A stretch of 64,000 nt of DNA from Segatella copri (GCF_019249655.2 NZ_CP137557.1:3257001-3321000); one strand, 5' to 3'. Counted from the first letter of the stretch, positions 1-9,776 are shown. The notes: a model not told the origin generated them from the letters alone. Program-made: numbers and translations.

Positions 1-179
1 TTGAACTTGACGATATTAGGATTGCTTTCGTCGTGAGTAATCGTGAAGGCGATGTTCTCAGCCAAATCCTCAGAAGACAAGTTCTTATCGCCCAGACCAA
101 ACTCGTCTGGAGAGCAGCTCGCCATGATGAGAATCATGACTGCTGCCAAAAGCGAATATATTTTATTTATAATCTTCAT
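1..179 (-). CDS. Surface lipoprotein of a SusC/SusD operon, N-terminal part only
   Basis: The gene runs off the left edge, so only about 59 N-terminal codons are visible. The start is the ATG at 179-177. A lysine-containing, hydrophobic signal peptide ends in a lipobox (IMASC, Cys22), followed by an acidic stretch (SPDEFGLGDK), as is usual for surface-exposed Bacteroidetes lipoproteins. It begins 26 nt after the susD stop codon and is almost certainly co-transcribed with susC and susD. Genes in this position usually encode SusE/SusF-like or PKD/BACON-domain glycan-binding proteins. That role is inferred from position; too little is visible to name a family. Confidence 0.75.
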   Translation of the reverse strand, partial: MKIINKIYSLLAAVMILIMASCSPDEFGLGDKNLSSEDLAENIAFTITHDESNPNIVKF

Positions 180-205
180 AAAACCAATACTTTAAAAAGT
201 TAGAA

Positions 206-1906
206 TTACCAACCTGGATTCTGCTTCAGGAGACCATGAGAAAGTCCGATCTCGGTGATAGGAATCTGAATCAAGCCACGTTTCTTGATGATATTCTCGG
301 CACTGATGGATACGGTGGTTTTCTCGCCGCCATCCTTCACTTCCCAGGAACCGGCAATCTCCTTGGCTGCCTGCTCCACGCCCTGACGGAGCTGATCCCA
401 ATAGCGGATTCCCTCGAAGGCAAACTCAAGCTTGCGCTCTTTCAGGATGTTCTCCTTGGTAGCTGTCTGCTGAGAATAGTTGCCACTCAGGGTAGTGCCA
501 TCATCCTCGGTATAAGCACGCTTGCGAACCTGGTCGAAGTAAGACTGGGCATTAGGACTGCCCAACTCTGCTGCCATCAACAGGACATCGGCGTAACGGA
601 CGAGTACCCAATCCTGGAACTGACTGATTTGGAAATCGCCTGCACCCACTGTTTCCGTGTAATGCTGCAACTTACCATCACCAGCAGTTTCGTGCTTAGA
701 CAAAGGGGTATATTTCTTCACGAAATATCCGGTGTATTCACGCTGGTCGGCAAGATAGGTGTTCTCGTAATCCTTCAACTGTGAAGCATCAATGATAGAG
801 GCTGAACGGCGGGTATCACCCGTAGCATAGGCTGAAGCAATGGATGGTGTAACGGTGCATGCACCCCAACCCTGGCCATAGCCTTCGTAAACCAGACTAC
901 CGGTACGCATTCCTACCATCACCTGGAAACGGTTACCATCATTGTTGCCATTATAGTCGGCTGTGTAGTTGAACTTCATCGAGAGTATGGTCTCTGAGTT
1001 TCCAGGACCAGCCCAGGAAGAGTTCTCATGTGCCCAAAGTCCTACGTGGTCACCGCTCTTGTCATCAGCAGAAGCTGGCCACAAATCTCTGAATCGAGGT
1101 ACCAGACTGAACTCGCCACTGGCGATGATATCCTCGCAGGCAGCCAGTGCATCCGCCTTGGTCAAGCCCAACTGATCAGGCTCCTTGCCATAATAGCCAC
1201 TATAGAAGAGGTACGCGCGAGCCAGAATCGCCTCGGCACCATACTTGGTGACATGTCCATCATTGGTAGCCGCATCCTTCTTAGGATAGGCATTGGCAGG
1301 AATGTGCTCAATGGCATACTTCAAATCTCTGAATACCAGACTATATACGGAGTCAGGAGCAGCCTGAGGAACCACATCGCTGGTGGCATGTTCCAGCAAC
1401 GGGATGTTCTCCCAAAGGCGAAGCATATCGAAATAGCACAAGGCACGAAGGGCATGAGCCTCACCCAGATAAGTGTTCTTTGCATTCTCATCATCCCAGA
1501 TAATGCCTTCACCCTTATCGATAAACTCATTGCAGCGGAAGATGGCTGCATAATAGCTCTTCCACAAGGTTTCGTGCATATCGGTATAAGATGGTGCCAG
1601 ATTCATGTCGAAACGGTCGAGAATCTGGGTGTTGCGTCCATCGTTGTTACCCGTACCGCCAAAGCACTCGTCACTCATCGTCTCGGTCAACTGATAGACG
1701 GTGAACGAAGGACCATCTGAAACGGTACGCTGCCAACCGTCGTAGCAGGCATAGAGCGAGCGAAGTCCATCCTCCTGACTCTTATAGTAATTGCCGGAAT
1801 TTGATTCTGTCTTGGAAGCCACATCCAGCCAACTGTCGCTGCAAGATGCCAGACCTCCCATAGCCAAAATACCCAAAGCGGCTATCTTTATTTTATTTGT
1901 CTTCAT
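206..1906 (-). CDS. susD: SusD/RagB family outer-membrane nutrient-binding lipoprotein
   Basis: The 566-residue protein begins with a lipoprotein signal whose lipobox is LASC (Cys22). SusD-family features follow: an N-terminal TPR-like helical region with many Trp/Tyr residues, and a C-terminal segment with KERKLEFAFEGIRYWDQLRQ, the conserved RagB/SusD block near the end of the protein. SusD proteins sit on the cell surface as the lid of the SusC barrel and deliver oligosaccharides. The gene starts 18 nt after the susC stop, in the usual susC-susD order. The start at 1906 is an ATG preceded by AAGGAGATATC, a purine-rich ribosome-binding site. The substrate cannot be read from sequence because no glycosidase of this operon is in the window. 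The symbol is used in the family sense. Confidence 0.95.
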   Translation of the reverse strand: MKTNKIKIAALGILAMGGLASCSDSWLDVASKTESNSGNYYKSQEDGLRSLYACYDGWQRTVSDGPSFTVYQLTETMSDECFGGTGNNDGRNTQILDRFDMNLAPSYTDMHETLWKSYYAAIFRCNEFIDKGEGIIWDDENAKNTYLGEAHALRALCYFDMLRLWENIPLLEHATSDVVPQAAPDSVYSLVFRDLKYAIEHIPANAYPKKDAATNDGHVTKYGAEAILARAYLFYSGYYGKEPDQLGLTKADALAACEDIIASGEFSLVPRFRDLWPASADDKSGDHVGLWAHENSSWAGPGNSETILSMKFNYTADYNGNNDGNRFQVMVGMRTGSLVYEGYGQGWGACTVTPSIASAYATGDTRRSASIIDASQLKDYENTYLADQREYTGYFVKKYTPLSKHETAGDGKLQHYTETVGAGDFQISQFQDWVLVRYADVLLMAAELGSPNAQSYFDQVRKRAYTEDDGTTLSGNYSQQTATKENILKERKLEFAFEGIRYWDQLRQGVEQAAKEIAGSWEVKDGGEKTTVSISAENIIKKRGLIQIPITEIGLSHGLLKQNPGW

Positions 1907-1924
1907 AATGATATCTCCTTTAAA

Positions 1925-4900
1925 TTAGAACTTAAGATTCAAACCTACCATGAAGGTACGTGGACGTGGATAGTAACCCAGATCTACGCCTGATGCCCAA
2001 CTGTTGACACCATAACCGATTTCTGGGTCCATGCCGTCATACTTGGTAAAGGTAAACGCATTCTGAACCTGGAAGTACAAACGGGCCTGAGATACGAACT
2101 TCTGATGCAGAAGCTTGGCAAAATCATAACCTAAGGTAATGTTGCTGATTCTCAGGAAGTCACCATCCTGGATAAAGAGGTCGGAGAACTGATAGTTCAC
2201 ATTGGTCTCTGTCACACGTGGATATTTGTTGGATGTTCCCTCACCAGTCCAGCGCTGCAGGATGGCTGAAGTGTAGTTGGCTGTCTTGGCACCTACATTG
2301 CGGTAGCTCTGAACGATGTCGTTGCCTACTGAACCGTTGGCGGTTACAGAGAAGTCGATTCCCTTGTAGTCGAAACCGAGTGAGAAACCATAGGTAAAGT
2401 CTGGCATACCATTGCCCAGGTTTACCTTGTCGGCATCATTGATGGTACCATCGTGGTTGACATCGTAATACTTCACATCGCCTGGTTTTACAGAAGATCC
2501 CTGAAGTACGCCATTGCCTGCCGCTACCCACTCGTCGATTTCTTTCTGGTTCTGGAAGATACCAGCGGTCTTGTAACCCCAGAAATAACCGATTGGTTCG
2601 CCATTGCTGCAACGGTAGAACTCGGTAGAGTTATCATAGAGCTGACCATTACCATCGGTACCATGAATGATACCATCGGATGTAGGGATGCTTCCCACCT
2701 TATTCTTATTATAGGCACCGTTGACATTCACATAGTAGTTGAAATCTCTACCTATGTTGTCGTTCCAGCCCAAACCGATTTCTATACCGGTATTCTCTAC
2801 GTCACCTCCATTGAAATAAGGGGCTCCCGTACCGGCTGTGCCTGGGATAGGCTTAACCAGCAACCAGTCTTTGGTGGTCTTCTTATACCAGTCGATGTTG
2901 ACATTCAACTTGCCCAGGAGGCGCAGATCCAAACCGAAGTCCAACTGTTCTGAAGTTTCCCACTTCACATTCTCGTTAGACAGACGGCTTTCGTAAGCAC
3001 CATAGTAATTTGACTGTCCGTCAGCACCCAAAGCCGTACCGAAGTTATAGTAAGCACCCGATGTTGAGATAGGAGAAATAAACATCAGGTCGCCAATATT
3101 CTGGTTACCAACCTGTCCCCAGCTTGCACGCACCTTGGCATAATCAAGCACCTTGAGCAGAGGCTTCACCCATTTTTCATTGGTTACAATCCAACCGGCA
3201 GAAACAGAAGGGAAGTAGCCCCAGCGGTTGCCACGGGCAAACTTAGAAGAAGCATCGGCACGCAGGGTAGCTGTTGCCATATAGGTTTCCTTCCAGTTCC
3301 AGCTTACACGACCAAAGTAGCTCACCATGCGCTGTGACAGAGAAGGAGCACCGCTGGCACCCAGACCATCGGTAGCGGTGGCAGCGGTACCATTGCTTAC
3401 ATAAGCATGGTTCCAATCGGCAAAACCACTCTTCAGGGTGGCATTGGATGCACTTACGCCTACGCCATCAAAGCGCCAGGATTCCATACCTGCCAAGGCT
3501 GTGAAGCTATGCTCCTTCACCTTGAAGTCATAAGACAAGGTGTTAGTCCAGGTCAACTGCCAGTTATGTCCCATATTCTGGTTCACACTGGTACGGTTGG
3601 CTGTGTTGTAGCTATAAATGGAGAACTGATAGAGAGGAGTAAACGAACGGTAATCGCTTGAATAATATTCGTAACCTACTACGGTGCGATACTTCAAGTT
3701 CTTGATAGGCTCAATCTCCGCATACACATTTCCGGTGAAACGGGCTGCATTCGTCTGATTGTTATTGTTCGTCATCATCAAGCCGTATGGGTTGCCATCG
3801 GCATTATACCAGTCGCTGTTGCTGGTATCATTAAAAGGAGAATCATACTTGTTGTTGTCGCTATACACAGGCGACAATGGAGAGGTATTGAAGGCACTGC
3901 GCAGCGAGTTGTTGTAAGCATTGCCCACACCGATACCCGTATTCTGGGTATAGATGAAACTGATCTGCTCACCCACCTTCAACCAGTCCTTCACCTTCCA
4001 GTCGGAATTGACACGGAAGTTGTAACGTTCATAATTGCTGACGTCCTTGCCGCCAACAATACCTTCCTGGTTCATATAACCCAGCGTCATGGCATAATTG
4101 GCAGTCTTGCTACCGCCATTTACACCTATATTATAAGAAGAAGTCTTGGCATTCTTCACAAACATCTGACCTACCCAGTCGGTATCAATCAAATCGCCAT
4201 TGGCATCATAGATACTCTTGTATTTGCTCCAGTCGTAGGCGTTCTTTCCCGAGTTGATGGCAGCCTCATCCAAAATAGTCATATACTCCCTGGCATTGAG
4301 CATATCAATGCTGCGTGGCTTGTTCTGCCAACCCACATAGCCGTCGAAGCTAACCACGGCACGTCCTTCCTTACCACCCTTGGTAGTAATCAGAACCACA
4401 CCATTGGCCGACTGCGAACCATAGATGGCAGCCGATGCCGCATCCTTCAGCACATCAATGCTTTCGATATCGGCAGGATTCAGAGAAGCGATGTCACCAC
4501 GTACACCATCAATGATGTAAAGCGGATCAGAACCACTCACGGTACCCATACCACGGATGTTTACCTTCAAACCGGAACCCGGCTGACCGGATGTTGAGAT
4601 GATGCTCATACCAGGAGTCTGTCCCTGGAGTGCCTGAAGCGGATTGGAAGTGTTCAACTTGGCGATGTCATCACCCTTCACGTTGATGTTGGCACCCGTC
4701 ACCAGCTTTTTCTTCTGAACACCATAACCAACAACAACGACCTCATCAAGAGATTGCTTGTCCTCATTCAAGGTTACGTTGATTACAGAACCTGTAACTT
4801 TCACCTTTTGGGTGATAAAGCCCAGGTAAGAAACTTCGAGCGTCTGTCCATTCTTTGCTGAGATGGTAAAGTTACCATCCAGGTCGGTTACTGCACCGTT

Positions 4901-5098
4901 TCTTGTTCCCTCGACCATGACACTTGCACCAATCAGTGGTTCATTGTCACTGCCAGAGATAACAGTACCCTTAACCGTCTGAGCATTTAGGACACCTGCT
5001 CCGATTCCTAGCATTGCCTGGATTGCCAACATGAGGGCTACCAGTGCAACCTTACAGAGCATTCGGCTCTGCGAGAATTTCTGAGATGTTTTTCTCAT
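1925..5098 (-). CDS. susC: SusC/RagA family TonB-linked outer-membrane receptor
   Basis: The 1057-residue protein has a long signal peptide ending near residue 40 (VLNAQ). Next comes a carboxypeptidase-D-regulatory-like domain (about 41-115, with the signature GTVISGSDNEPLIGASVMVE), then a TonB-box/plug linker (SLDEVVVVGYGVQKK), a plug domain containing the SusC signature GSDPLYIIDGV and DVLKDAASAAIYGSQSANGV, and a 22-stranded barrel ending in aromatic residues (GLNLKF). It imports glycan oligomers across the outer membrane using TonB energy. It is the first gene of the operon, upstream of susD. The roughly 155-nt leader starts at a -7 element without a good -33, suggesting activation by an unlinked ECF sigma or hybrid two-component regulator. 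Substrate unknown. Confidence 0.96.
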   Translation of the reverse strand: MRKTSQKFSQSRMLCKVALVALMLAIQAMLGIGAGVLNAQTVKGTVISGSDNEPLIGASVMVEGTRNGAVTDLDGNFTISAKNGQTLEVSYLGFITQKVKVTGSVINVTLNEDKQSLDEVVVVGYGVQKKKLVTGANINVKGDDIAKLNTSNPLQALQGQTPGMSIISTSGQPGSGLKVNIRGMGTVSGSDPLYIIDGVRGDIASLNPADIESIDVLKDAASAAIYGSQSANGVVLITTKGGKEGRAVVSFDGYVGWQNKPRSIDMLNAREYMTILDEAAINSGKNAYDWSKYKSIYDANGDLIDTDWVGQMFVKNAKTSSYNIGVNGGSKTANYAMTLGYMNQEGIVGGKDVSNYERYNFRVNSDWKVKDWLKVGEQISFIYTQNTGIGVGNAYNNSLRSAFNTSPLSPVYSDNNKYDSPFNDTSNSDWYNADGNPYGLMMTNNNNQTNAARFTGNVYAEIEPIKNLKYRTVVGYEYYSSDYRSFTPLYQFSIYSYNTANRTSVNQNMGHNWQLTWTNTLSYDFKVKEHSFTALAGMESWRFDGVGVSASNATLKSGFADWNHAYVSNGTAATATDGLGASGAPSLSQRMVSYFGRVSWNWKETYMATATLRADASSKFARGNRWGYFPSVSAGWIVTNEKWVKPLLKVLDYAKVRASWGQVGNQNIGDLMFISPISTSGAYYNFGTALGADGQSNYYGAYESRLSNENVKWETSEQLDFGLDLRLLGKLNVNIDWYKKTTKDWLLVKPIPGTAGTGAPYFNGGDVENTGIEIGLGWNDNIGRDFNYYVNVNGAYNKNKVGSIPTSDGIIHGTDGNGQLYDNSTEFYRCSNGEPIGYFWGYKTAGIFQNQKEIDEWVAAGNGVLQGSSVKPGDVKYYDVNHDGTINDADKVNLGNGMPDFTYGFSLGFDYKGIDFSVTANGSVGNDIVQSYRNVGAKTANYTSAILQRWTGEGTSNKYPRVTETNVNYQFSDLFIQDGDFLRISNITLGYDFAKLLHQKFVSQARLYFQVQNAFTFTKYDGMDPEIGYGVNSWASGVDLGYYPRPRTFMVGLNLKF

Positions 5099-5252
5099 AA
5101 TTACGTTAGGTTTAAATTAATAATTGTTCATTTTTGGTTTAATATTGTTCCTATCATTGGGTAGGTTCATATTGCCATATATAAATAAGGTGGAACCACT
5201 CCGAAGAGCGACACTTCTTGATTTATCGTTGTGAAATTTGTTTTTGATGGGG

Positions 5253-5260
5253 CAAAGATA
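5253..5260 (-). promoter_or_regulatory. Putative -7 element of the susCD operon
   Basis: On the minus strand TATCTTTG fits the Bacteroidales TAnnTTTG -7 box, about 155 nt upstream of the susC ATG. No TTG lies 19-21 nt upstream of it, so the promoter probably needs an activator. The rest of the 319-bp gap between the sugar kinase and susC holds the leader and the kinase terminator; I see no gene in it. Confidence 0.5.
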
Positions 5261-5337
5261 AGGAAAAAACAAATACGCATGGGGGCATTATTGTTAAAAG
5301 GATACGTATAAAATGTTGCATTATCCTCCTTTCTTAA

Positions 5338-5379
5338 CAAAAAAAGCACCAAAACAGAGCATTTTATCTGTTTTGGTGC
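5338..5379 (-). terminator. Rho-independent terminator of the sugar kinase gene
   Basis: A perfect 13-bp stem (5346-5358 with 5367-5379, arm GCACCAAAACAGA) is followed on the minus strand by a run of seven T. It lies 38 nt past the kinase stop codon and separates that gene from the susC promoter. Confidence 0.85.
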
Positions 5380-5417
5380 AGTATTTTCTTAAATTCTGAT
5401 ACTTTTCATAAAAAAAG

Positions 5418-6383
5418 CTAAACCTGTTTTTGGGGCTGGGAATGATACTGAATCAGTCCCGGCATAGGTGCCTGCATTACCTTCTGGATGGTGAGATGAT
5501 GCTCATCGCACATCACATTTCTCAATGGCGACTCGAAGTAATGGGCGATGCTTCCCACAAAGCCCACGGCTGGTACATCTTCGCCCAAAGACAAATCCCA
5601 TGCCTTTACACCAGACTCCAACTGAGAGATGTCTTCGGCACTCGCCTTCACATATTTAATATAAGGAAGGAGATTCTTTTCGTAGAAATCGTTGAAGTTG
5701 CCAAGCACCACCCGATAGAGCGCCATCGCCTCGTTCAGTTCGTCGGTTCCATTCTCATGCTTCTCACCCTCGGCTATCTGCTGCGAGATGAAAGGACAGA
5801 GGGATGCCAGAAACCGGTTGGCAAGAGGTTCGCGATACACCTTATTAATAATAGTAGGATAATCCAATCCCGACCACTCCAGGAACTTCTTCTTCATCGT
5901 AGTAGATAAGGCGCCCTTGAAAATACCGTTCAGGAAAAGCTTACCCAGAACGGCACCACTCCCCTCATCGCCCAGGATGTAACCCAGCGGTGGCGTATTC
6001 ATCACCATGCGATGACCGTCGTAGAGACAACTGTTGGCTCCCGTTCCCAAGATGCAGGCGATGCCTGGCTTGTTGCCGAAGAGGGCTCTTGCCGCTCCAA
6101 TCATGTCTCCCTCGGCTTCCACCTTGGCTCCAGGAAAGGCCTGCTGCAGGAGTGAGGCCATCTGGGGCTTCATCGCCTCGGTTACACCGCTGCCATAGAA
6201 ATATACTTCCTGTGGTGATTCCGGCAAGATGAGTTCCGACTTCAGAATCTGAAGCACCTCGTCATCCTGCATGTGAATAGGATTGATGCCCTGTGTCTTG
6301 CAAGTCATCACTACATTGCCCTGCCCGTCGGTCAACGACCAATCGGTCTTGGTACTGCCGCTGTCTGCTATGAGTATGTTCAT
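5418..6383 (-). CDS. BadF/BadG-type ATPase, probable N-acetylglucosamine kinase
   Basis: The 321-residue cytoplasmic protein has the ASKHA fold of the BadF/BadG/BcrA/BcrD family. It opens with the phosphate-1 loop IADSGSTKTDW, has the phosphate-2/adenosine region ILGTGANSCLYDG and then YILGDEGSGAVLGK, which matches the eukaryotic-type N-acetylglucosamine kinase group. It probably phosphorylates an amino sugar such as GlcNAc with ATP to feed catabolism or cell-wall recycling. It has its own promoter (6408-6439) and terminator (5338-5379), so it is a single-gene unit and not part of the adjacent susCD operon. The exact sugar is not provable here; annotation as a generic BadF ATPase would also be defensible. 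Confidence 0.85.
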   Translation of the reverse strand: MNILIADSGSTKTDWSLTDGQGNVVMTCKTQGINPIHMQDDEVLQILKSELILPESPQEVYFYGSGVTEAMKPQMASLLQQAFPGAKVEAEGDMIGAARALFGNKPGIACILGTGANSCLYDGHRMVMNTPPLGYILGDEGSGAVLGKLFLNGIFKGALSTTMKKKFLEWSGLDYPTIINKVYREPLANRFLASLCPFISQQIAEGEKHENGTDELNEAMALYRVVLGNFNDFYEKNLLPYIKYVKASAEDISQLESGVKAWDLSLGEDVPAVGFVGSIAHYFESPLRNVMCDEHHLTIQKVMQAPMPGLIQYHSQPQKQV

Positions 6384-6407
6384 TGTTTTATCTTTTTAAA
6401 TACACTG

Positions 6408-6439
6408 CAAAAGTACGGAATTTCGATGAAATATCGCAA
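6408..6439 (-). promoter_or_regulatory. Promoter of the sugar kinase gene
   Basis: Minus-strand -7 box TACTTTTG (6415-6408) with a TTG -33 element at 6439-6437, spacer 21 nt. Both elements fit the Bacteroidales housekeeping sigma factor. Confidence 0.6.
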
Positions 6440-6497
6440 AGATATGGGTAAAAAGATGCTTCATCTGGCTGATTATCTTAAAAAACGCATCTTATTC

Positions 6498-6528
6498 TTT
6501 GATTTTTCACGAATTATTAATAACTTTG
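6498..6528 (+). promoter_or_regulatory. Promoter of the mscS-type gene
   Basis: TTTG at 6498-6501, a 19-nt spacer, then TAACTTTG at 6521-6528: a textbook Bacteroidales promoter. It overlaps the upstream in-frame start at 6499, which rules that start out in favour of the ATG at 6547. Confidence 0.75.
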
Positions 6529-6546
6529 CAGACAAATAGACATAAT

Positions 6547-8907
6547 ATGAAAAAGAAACTATATATTCTCATCTTGCTGATGGTGGCTTTCGTGCTGCCA
6601 AGCAATGCTGTGCTCAAGGAAGCCAACCTGGATACAACGCTCTATATGCTGCGCACCGAGTTGACCAACTACCACATCGACCTGGAAAAGCAGAACAAGG
6701 TGGCAAAGGCACAACAGCAGCAGGTTATCGCCGAACTGATCAGCATCGTAAGACAAGCTGACCAGAACTCCATCATGCTCTATTCCCAAAGAAACGGATA
6801 TGTGTTCGATATGACCTACGCCTGCCATGAGGCTACAGAACAGTTCAGAAAGTTCAAGTCGAAGGCGGTGCCGTTCAGGCAGATGATCAAGGAAACCAAT
6901 ATGGAAGTGGCGCGATACGACTCCCTCATCAATTATCTCTACGGCATGAACAGCATGTTCCTGAGCGACGAGGCACAGGTAAACCGCAACGTAGACCTGA
7001 CCCTTGCCGTGAACATCCGCCGACAACTGGTAGAAAAGCAGGAACAGTTGCAACTATACGTGATGGCATACGACAGGACCGACAAGAAACTGAAGGCTCT
7101 CAACGACTATGCCAACAAGCGATACAGCGATATCCAGAACAGCATCTTCAACAATGGAGGCGACAACTATTTGCATATCCTATGCAATATCGGCATGAAC
7201 TACAACGAGGCAAAGACCTCTGTAGCAGAGAAATACAAGCGGGCACCAGGCATGATGTCGCAATGGGATGTACGCATCATCTTCATCCTCTTCGGCATCA
7301 TTGCATTCTATGGTCTCATCTCCGTCTTCCTCAATCTCTTTGCCATCCGCATCGTGCTGACCCAACTGATGAAGCACGGTATGTTCCAGAACAGAAAGGA
7401 GAGTTTCATGGCAAAACGCCCTTGCCTCATCATGGCGATGACCGTGGTTACCTTCGCTGCCATCCTAGGCATCGTACGCATGACGGTTACCCAGAACTTT
7501 GTGGTAATGGCAAGCCAGTTGCTGGTGGAGTTTGCATGGCTGATTGGCGTCATTCTGGTATCTATCCTGCTGCGTGTGGACAACGACAAGATTAAGAACA
7601 CCTTCCGCATCTATTCTCCACTGATGCTGATAGGCTTCATCGTCATCGTTTTCCGTATCATCCTGATACCAAACGATTTGGTGAACTTCATCTTCCCTCC
7701 TATCCTTCTATTCTGCTCCCTGTGGCAGTGGAATGTGATAGCCAGGAAGCGCAATCAGGTGCTGCGTACCGACAAGACATACGCCTATATCTCGCTTGCC
7801 GTCTTTGCGGTAACTACCGTCAGTGCTTGGGTAGGTTTCACCCTGCTCGCCGTACAGATTATCATCTGGTGGACCATGCAGCTCACCTGCGTACTCACCA
7901 TCACCTGCTGCAAGGGATGGCTCAGCGTATATGCCAAGCGCAGAAACCTGCGCAGCTTGGCTATCACCGAGAAATGGGGCTATCGCTTCGTATATAAGGT
8001 GTTGCTGCCTATCTCGGGCGTGCTCTCCTTCATCGTCTCCATCTATTGGGCAGCAGATGTGTTCAACATGAGCGACACCACCTGGGAAATCTTCAACAAG
8101 AACTATATCCATACCACCAACTTCACGGCTTCGCTCTATAGCGTTTCGTGGGTGGCTTGCCTCTACTTCCTGTTTAACTACATCAATATCACCACGGTAG
8201 ATTTGATGCGCCATCATTTCGAGAAGACTGATCCGACATCGGCAGCTTCCAAGATTGTGATGTTCAAGAATGTGTTGCAGGTCATCGTTTGGGGTATCTG
8301 GCTGATGATTGCCCTGAGCGTATTCGAGGTAGGAAAGTCATGGCTGCTCGCCATCTTCGCCGGTTTGTCAACCGGTCTGGGTTTTGCCTCCAAGGATATT
8401 CTCGAGAACATCTACTACGGCGTATCCCTGATGATGGGCCGTGTAAAGGTGGGTGACTATATCATCTGCGACGGCACCCGTGGTAAGGTGAGCAGTATCA
8501 GCTACACCTCTACCATGCTGGAGGCTATCGACGGTTCAGTCATCGCCTTCCAGAACTCGCAGCTGTTCTCCAAGAACTATAAGAACATGACCAAGAATCA
8601 TGGTTACGAGCTGGATGCGCTGGAAGTAGGCGTGGCATACGGAAGTAACATCAAGGAGGTGAAGCAGATTCTCATCAAGGAACTGCAGAAGCTCGAGTGC
8701 ATCAATAAGGAAAAGGGCGTAAAGGTATTGCTCAAGAGTTTCGACGACAGCTGCATCACCCTCAAGATTGTGGTGTGGGTCAATGTGCTTACCCAAGCCA
8801 TGGACGATGCCACCATCATGGAGTGCATCTACGATACACTGAACGAGCACAATATCGAGATTCCATTCCCACAGCGTGAGATTACAATTAAACAAGTTAA
8901 TAATTAA
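6547..8907 (+). CDS. Large MscS-family mechanosensitive channel protein
   Basis: The 786-residue inner-membrane protein has an N-terminal signal/anchor (MKKKLYILILLMVAFVLPSN). A periplasmic, partly coiled-coil region of about 200 residues follows, then about ten hydrophobic segments, and an MscS pore/beta domain near residues 600-720 (GLGFASKDILENIYYG, then VKVGDYIICDGTRGKVSSI). Such proteins open under membrane tension in hypo-osmotic shock; the large variants resemble MscK or YbdG-type channels. The ATG at 6547 is chosen because the promoter lies upstream of it and covers the earlier start. A 16-bp inverted repeat separates it from kdsA, with which it may be co-transcribed. Confidence 0.9.
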   Translation: MKKKLYILILLMVAFVLPSNAVLKEANLDTTLYMLRTELTNYHIDLEKQNKVAKAQQQQVIAELISIVRQADQNSIMLYSQRNGYVFDMTYACHEATEQFRKFKSKAVPFRQMIKETNMEVARYDSLINYLYGMNSMFLSDEAQVNRNVDLTLAVNIRRQLVEKQEQLQLYVMAYDRTDKKLKALNDYANKRYSDIQNSIFNNGGDNYLHILCNIGMNYNEAKTSVAEKYKRAPGMMSQWDVRIIFILFGIIAFYGLISVFLNLFAIRIVLTQLMKHGMFQNRKESFMAKRPCLIMAMTVVTFAAILGIVRMTVTQNFVVMASQLLVEFAWLIGVILVSILLRVDNDKIKNTFRIYSPLMLIGFIVIVFRIILIPNDLVNFIFPPILLFCSLWQWNVIARKRNQVLRTDKTYAYISLAVFAVTTVSAWVGFTLLAVQIIIWWTMQLTCVLTITCCKGWLSVYAKRRNLRSLAITEKWGYRFVYKVLLPISGVLSFIVSIYWAADVFNMSDTTWEIFNKNYIHTTNFTASLYSVSWVACLYFLFNYINITTVDLMRHHFEKTDPTSAASKIVMFKNVLQVIVWGIWLMIALSVFEVGKSWLLAIFAGLSTGLGFASKDILENIYYGVSLMMGRVKVGDYIICDGTRGKVSSISYTSTMLEAIDGSVIAFQNSQLFSKNYKNMTKNHGYELDALEVGVAYGSNIKEVKQILIKELQKLECINKEKGVKVLLKSFDDSCITLKIVVWVNVLTQAMDDATIMECIYDTLNEHNIEIPFPQREITIKQVNN

Positions 8908-8915
8908 CAGTTTAT

Positions 8916-8973
8916 AGTTTATAGTTGATAGCAGGATAGCCCCCTATTAACTATAAACTATCAACTATAAACT
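8916..8973. repeat. Intergenic A/T-rich inverted repeat between the channel gene and kdsA
   Basis: Perfect 16-bp arms (8916-8931 and 8958-8973, arm AGTTTATAGTTGATAG) flank 26 nt including CCCCC. There is no T-run, so it is not a classical terminator. The arms contain sub-repeats of TTTATAG. It could be an RNA-processing or stability hairpin inside the transcript. Confidence 0.6.
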
Positions 8974-8982
8974 TAAAAAAAT

Positions 8983-9732
8983 ATGGCAACATTTATAGCA
9001 GGACCATGCGTCATCGAGTCGATGGAGCTGTTGGATACAGTGGCTCAGGAACTCGTGCGCATCAACCATAAATTAGGGACAGACATCATATTCAAGGCTT
9101 CTTTCGACAAGGCCAACCGTACCAGCATCCACTCTTTCCGTGGTCCAGGCCTGGAAAAGGGACTCCAGATGCTCAGCGACATCAAGTCAAAATATGGTCT
9201 TCGCATCACTACTGATATTCATGAGAGTTATCAGGCTGAGGCTGCGGGCGAGGTATGCGATATTCTCCAGATTCCAGCTTTCCTCTGCCGCCAGACCGAC
9301 TTGCTCGTATCTGCCGCCAAGACTGGCAAGATTGTCAATATCAAGAAGGCACAGTTCCTGAGTGGAAGAGACATGAAGTATCCTGTGGAGAAAGCATTGG
9401 AAAGCGGAGCCAAGGAAGTTTGGCTCACCGAACGTGGCAACTGTTTCGGCTACAACAACCTGGTGGTTGATTTCCGCAACATCCCTGACATGAAGGAGAT
9501 TGTACCTAATGTAATTATGGACTGCACCCACAGCGTGCAGCGCCCTAGTGCCGGCGACGGCAAGACCGTGGGCGACCGCAAGTTCGTACCAGCGATGGCA
9601 TTGGCAGCCAAGGCATTCGGTGCTACGGGTTACTTCTTCGAGGTACATCCTGACCCAGACCAGGGATTATCAGATGCAGCCAACATGCTGGAATTAGACA
9701 AATTAGAAACTCTTATCCAGGAACTTTTATAA
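8983..9732 (+). CDS. kdsA: 3-deoxy-8-phosphooctulonate synthase (KDO-8-P synthase)
   Basis: The 249-residue cytoplasmic enzyme condenses phosphoenolpyruvate with arabinose 5-phosphate to give KDO 8-phosphate, the committed step of KDO synthesis for lipid A/LPS. Family motifs are the N-terminal FIAGPCVIES, FKASFDKANR, the PEP-binding region LTERGNCFGYNNLVVD and the C-terminal EVHPDPDQGLSDAAN. The Cys in IAGPC and the other metal-site residues make a metal-dependent form plausible. Length is slightly under the E. coli enzyme (284), as is usual in Bacteroidetes. It is followed after 44 nt by kdsD, which supplies its substrate. Confidence 0.97.
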   Translation: MATFIAGPCVIESMELLDTVAQELVRINHKLGTDIIFKASFDKANRTSIHSFRGPGLEKGLQMLSDIKSKYGLRITTDIHESYQAEAAGEVCDILQIPAFLCRQTDLLVSAAKTGKIVNIKKAQFLSGRDMKYPVEKALESGAKEVWLTERGNCFGYNNLVVDFRNIPDMKEIVPNVIMDCTHSVQRPSAGDGKTVGDRKFVPAMALAAKAFGATGYFFEVHPDPDQGLSDAANMLELDKLETLIQELL

Positions 9733-9776
9733 GTGAAGAGGAAAAGTAAAGAACGAAGAATTCAAATGTTATAGAA

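Noticed and set aside
6499..6546. Upstream start of the MscS-type gene
   Set aside because: It overlaps the -33 and -7 promoter elements; the ATG at 6547 begins a proper signal sequence.
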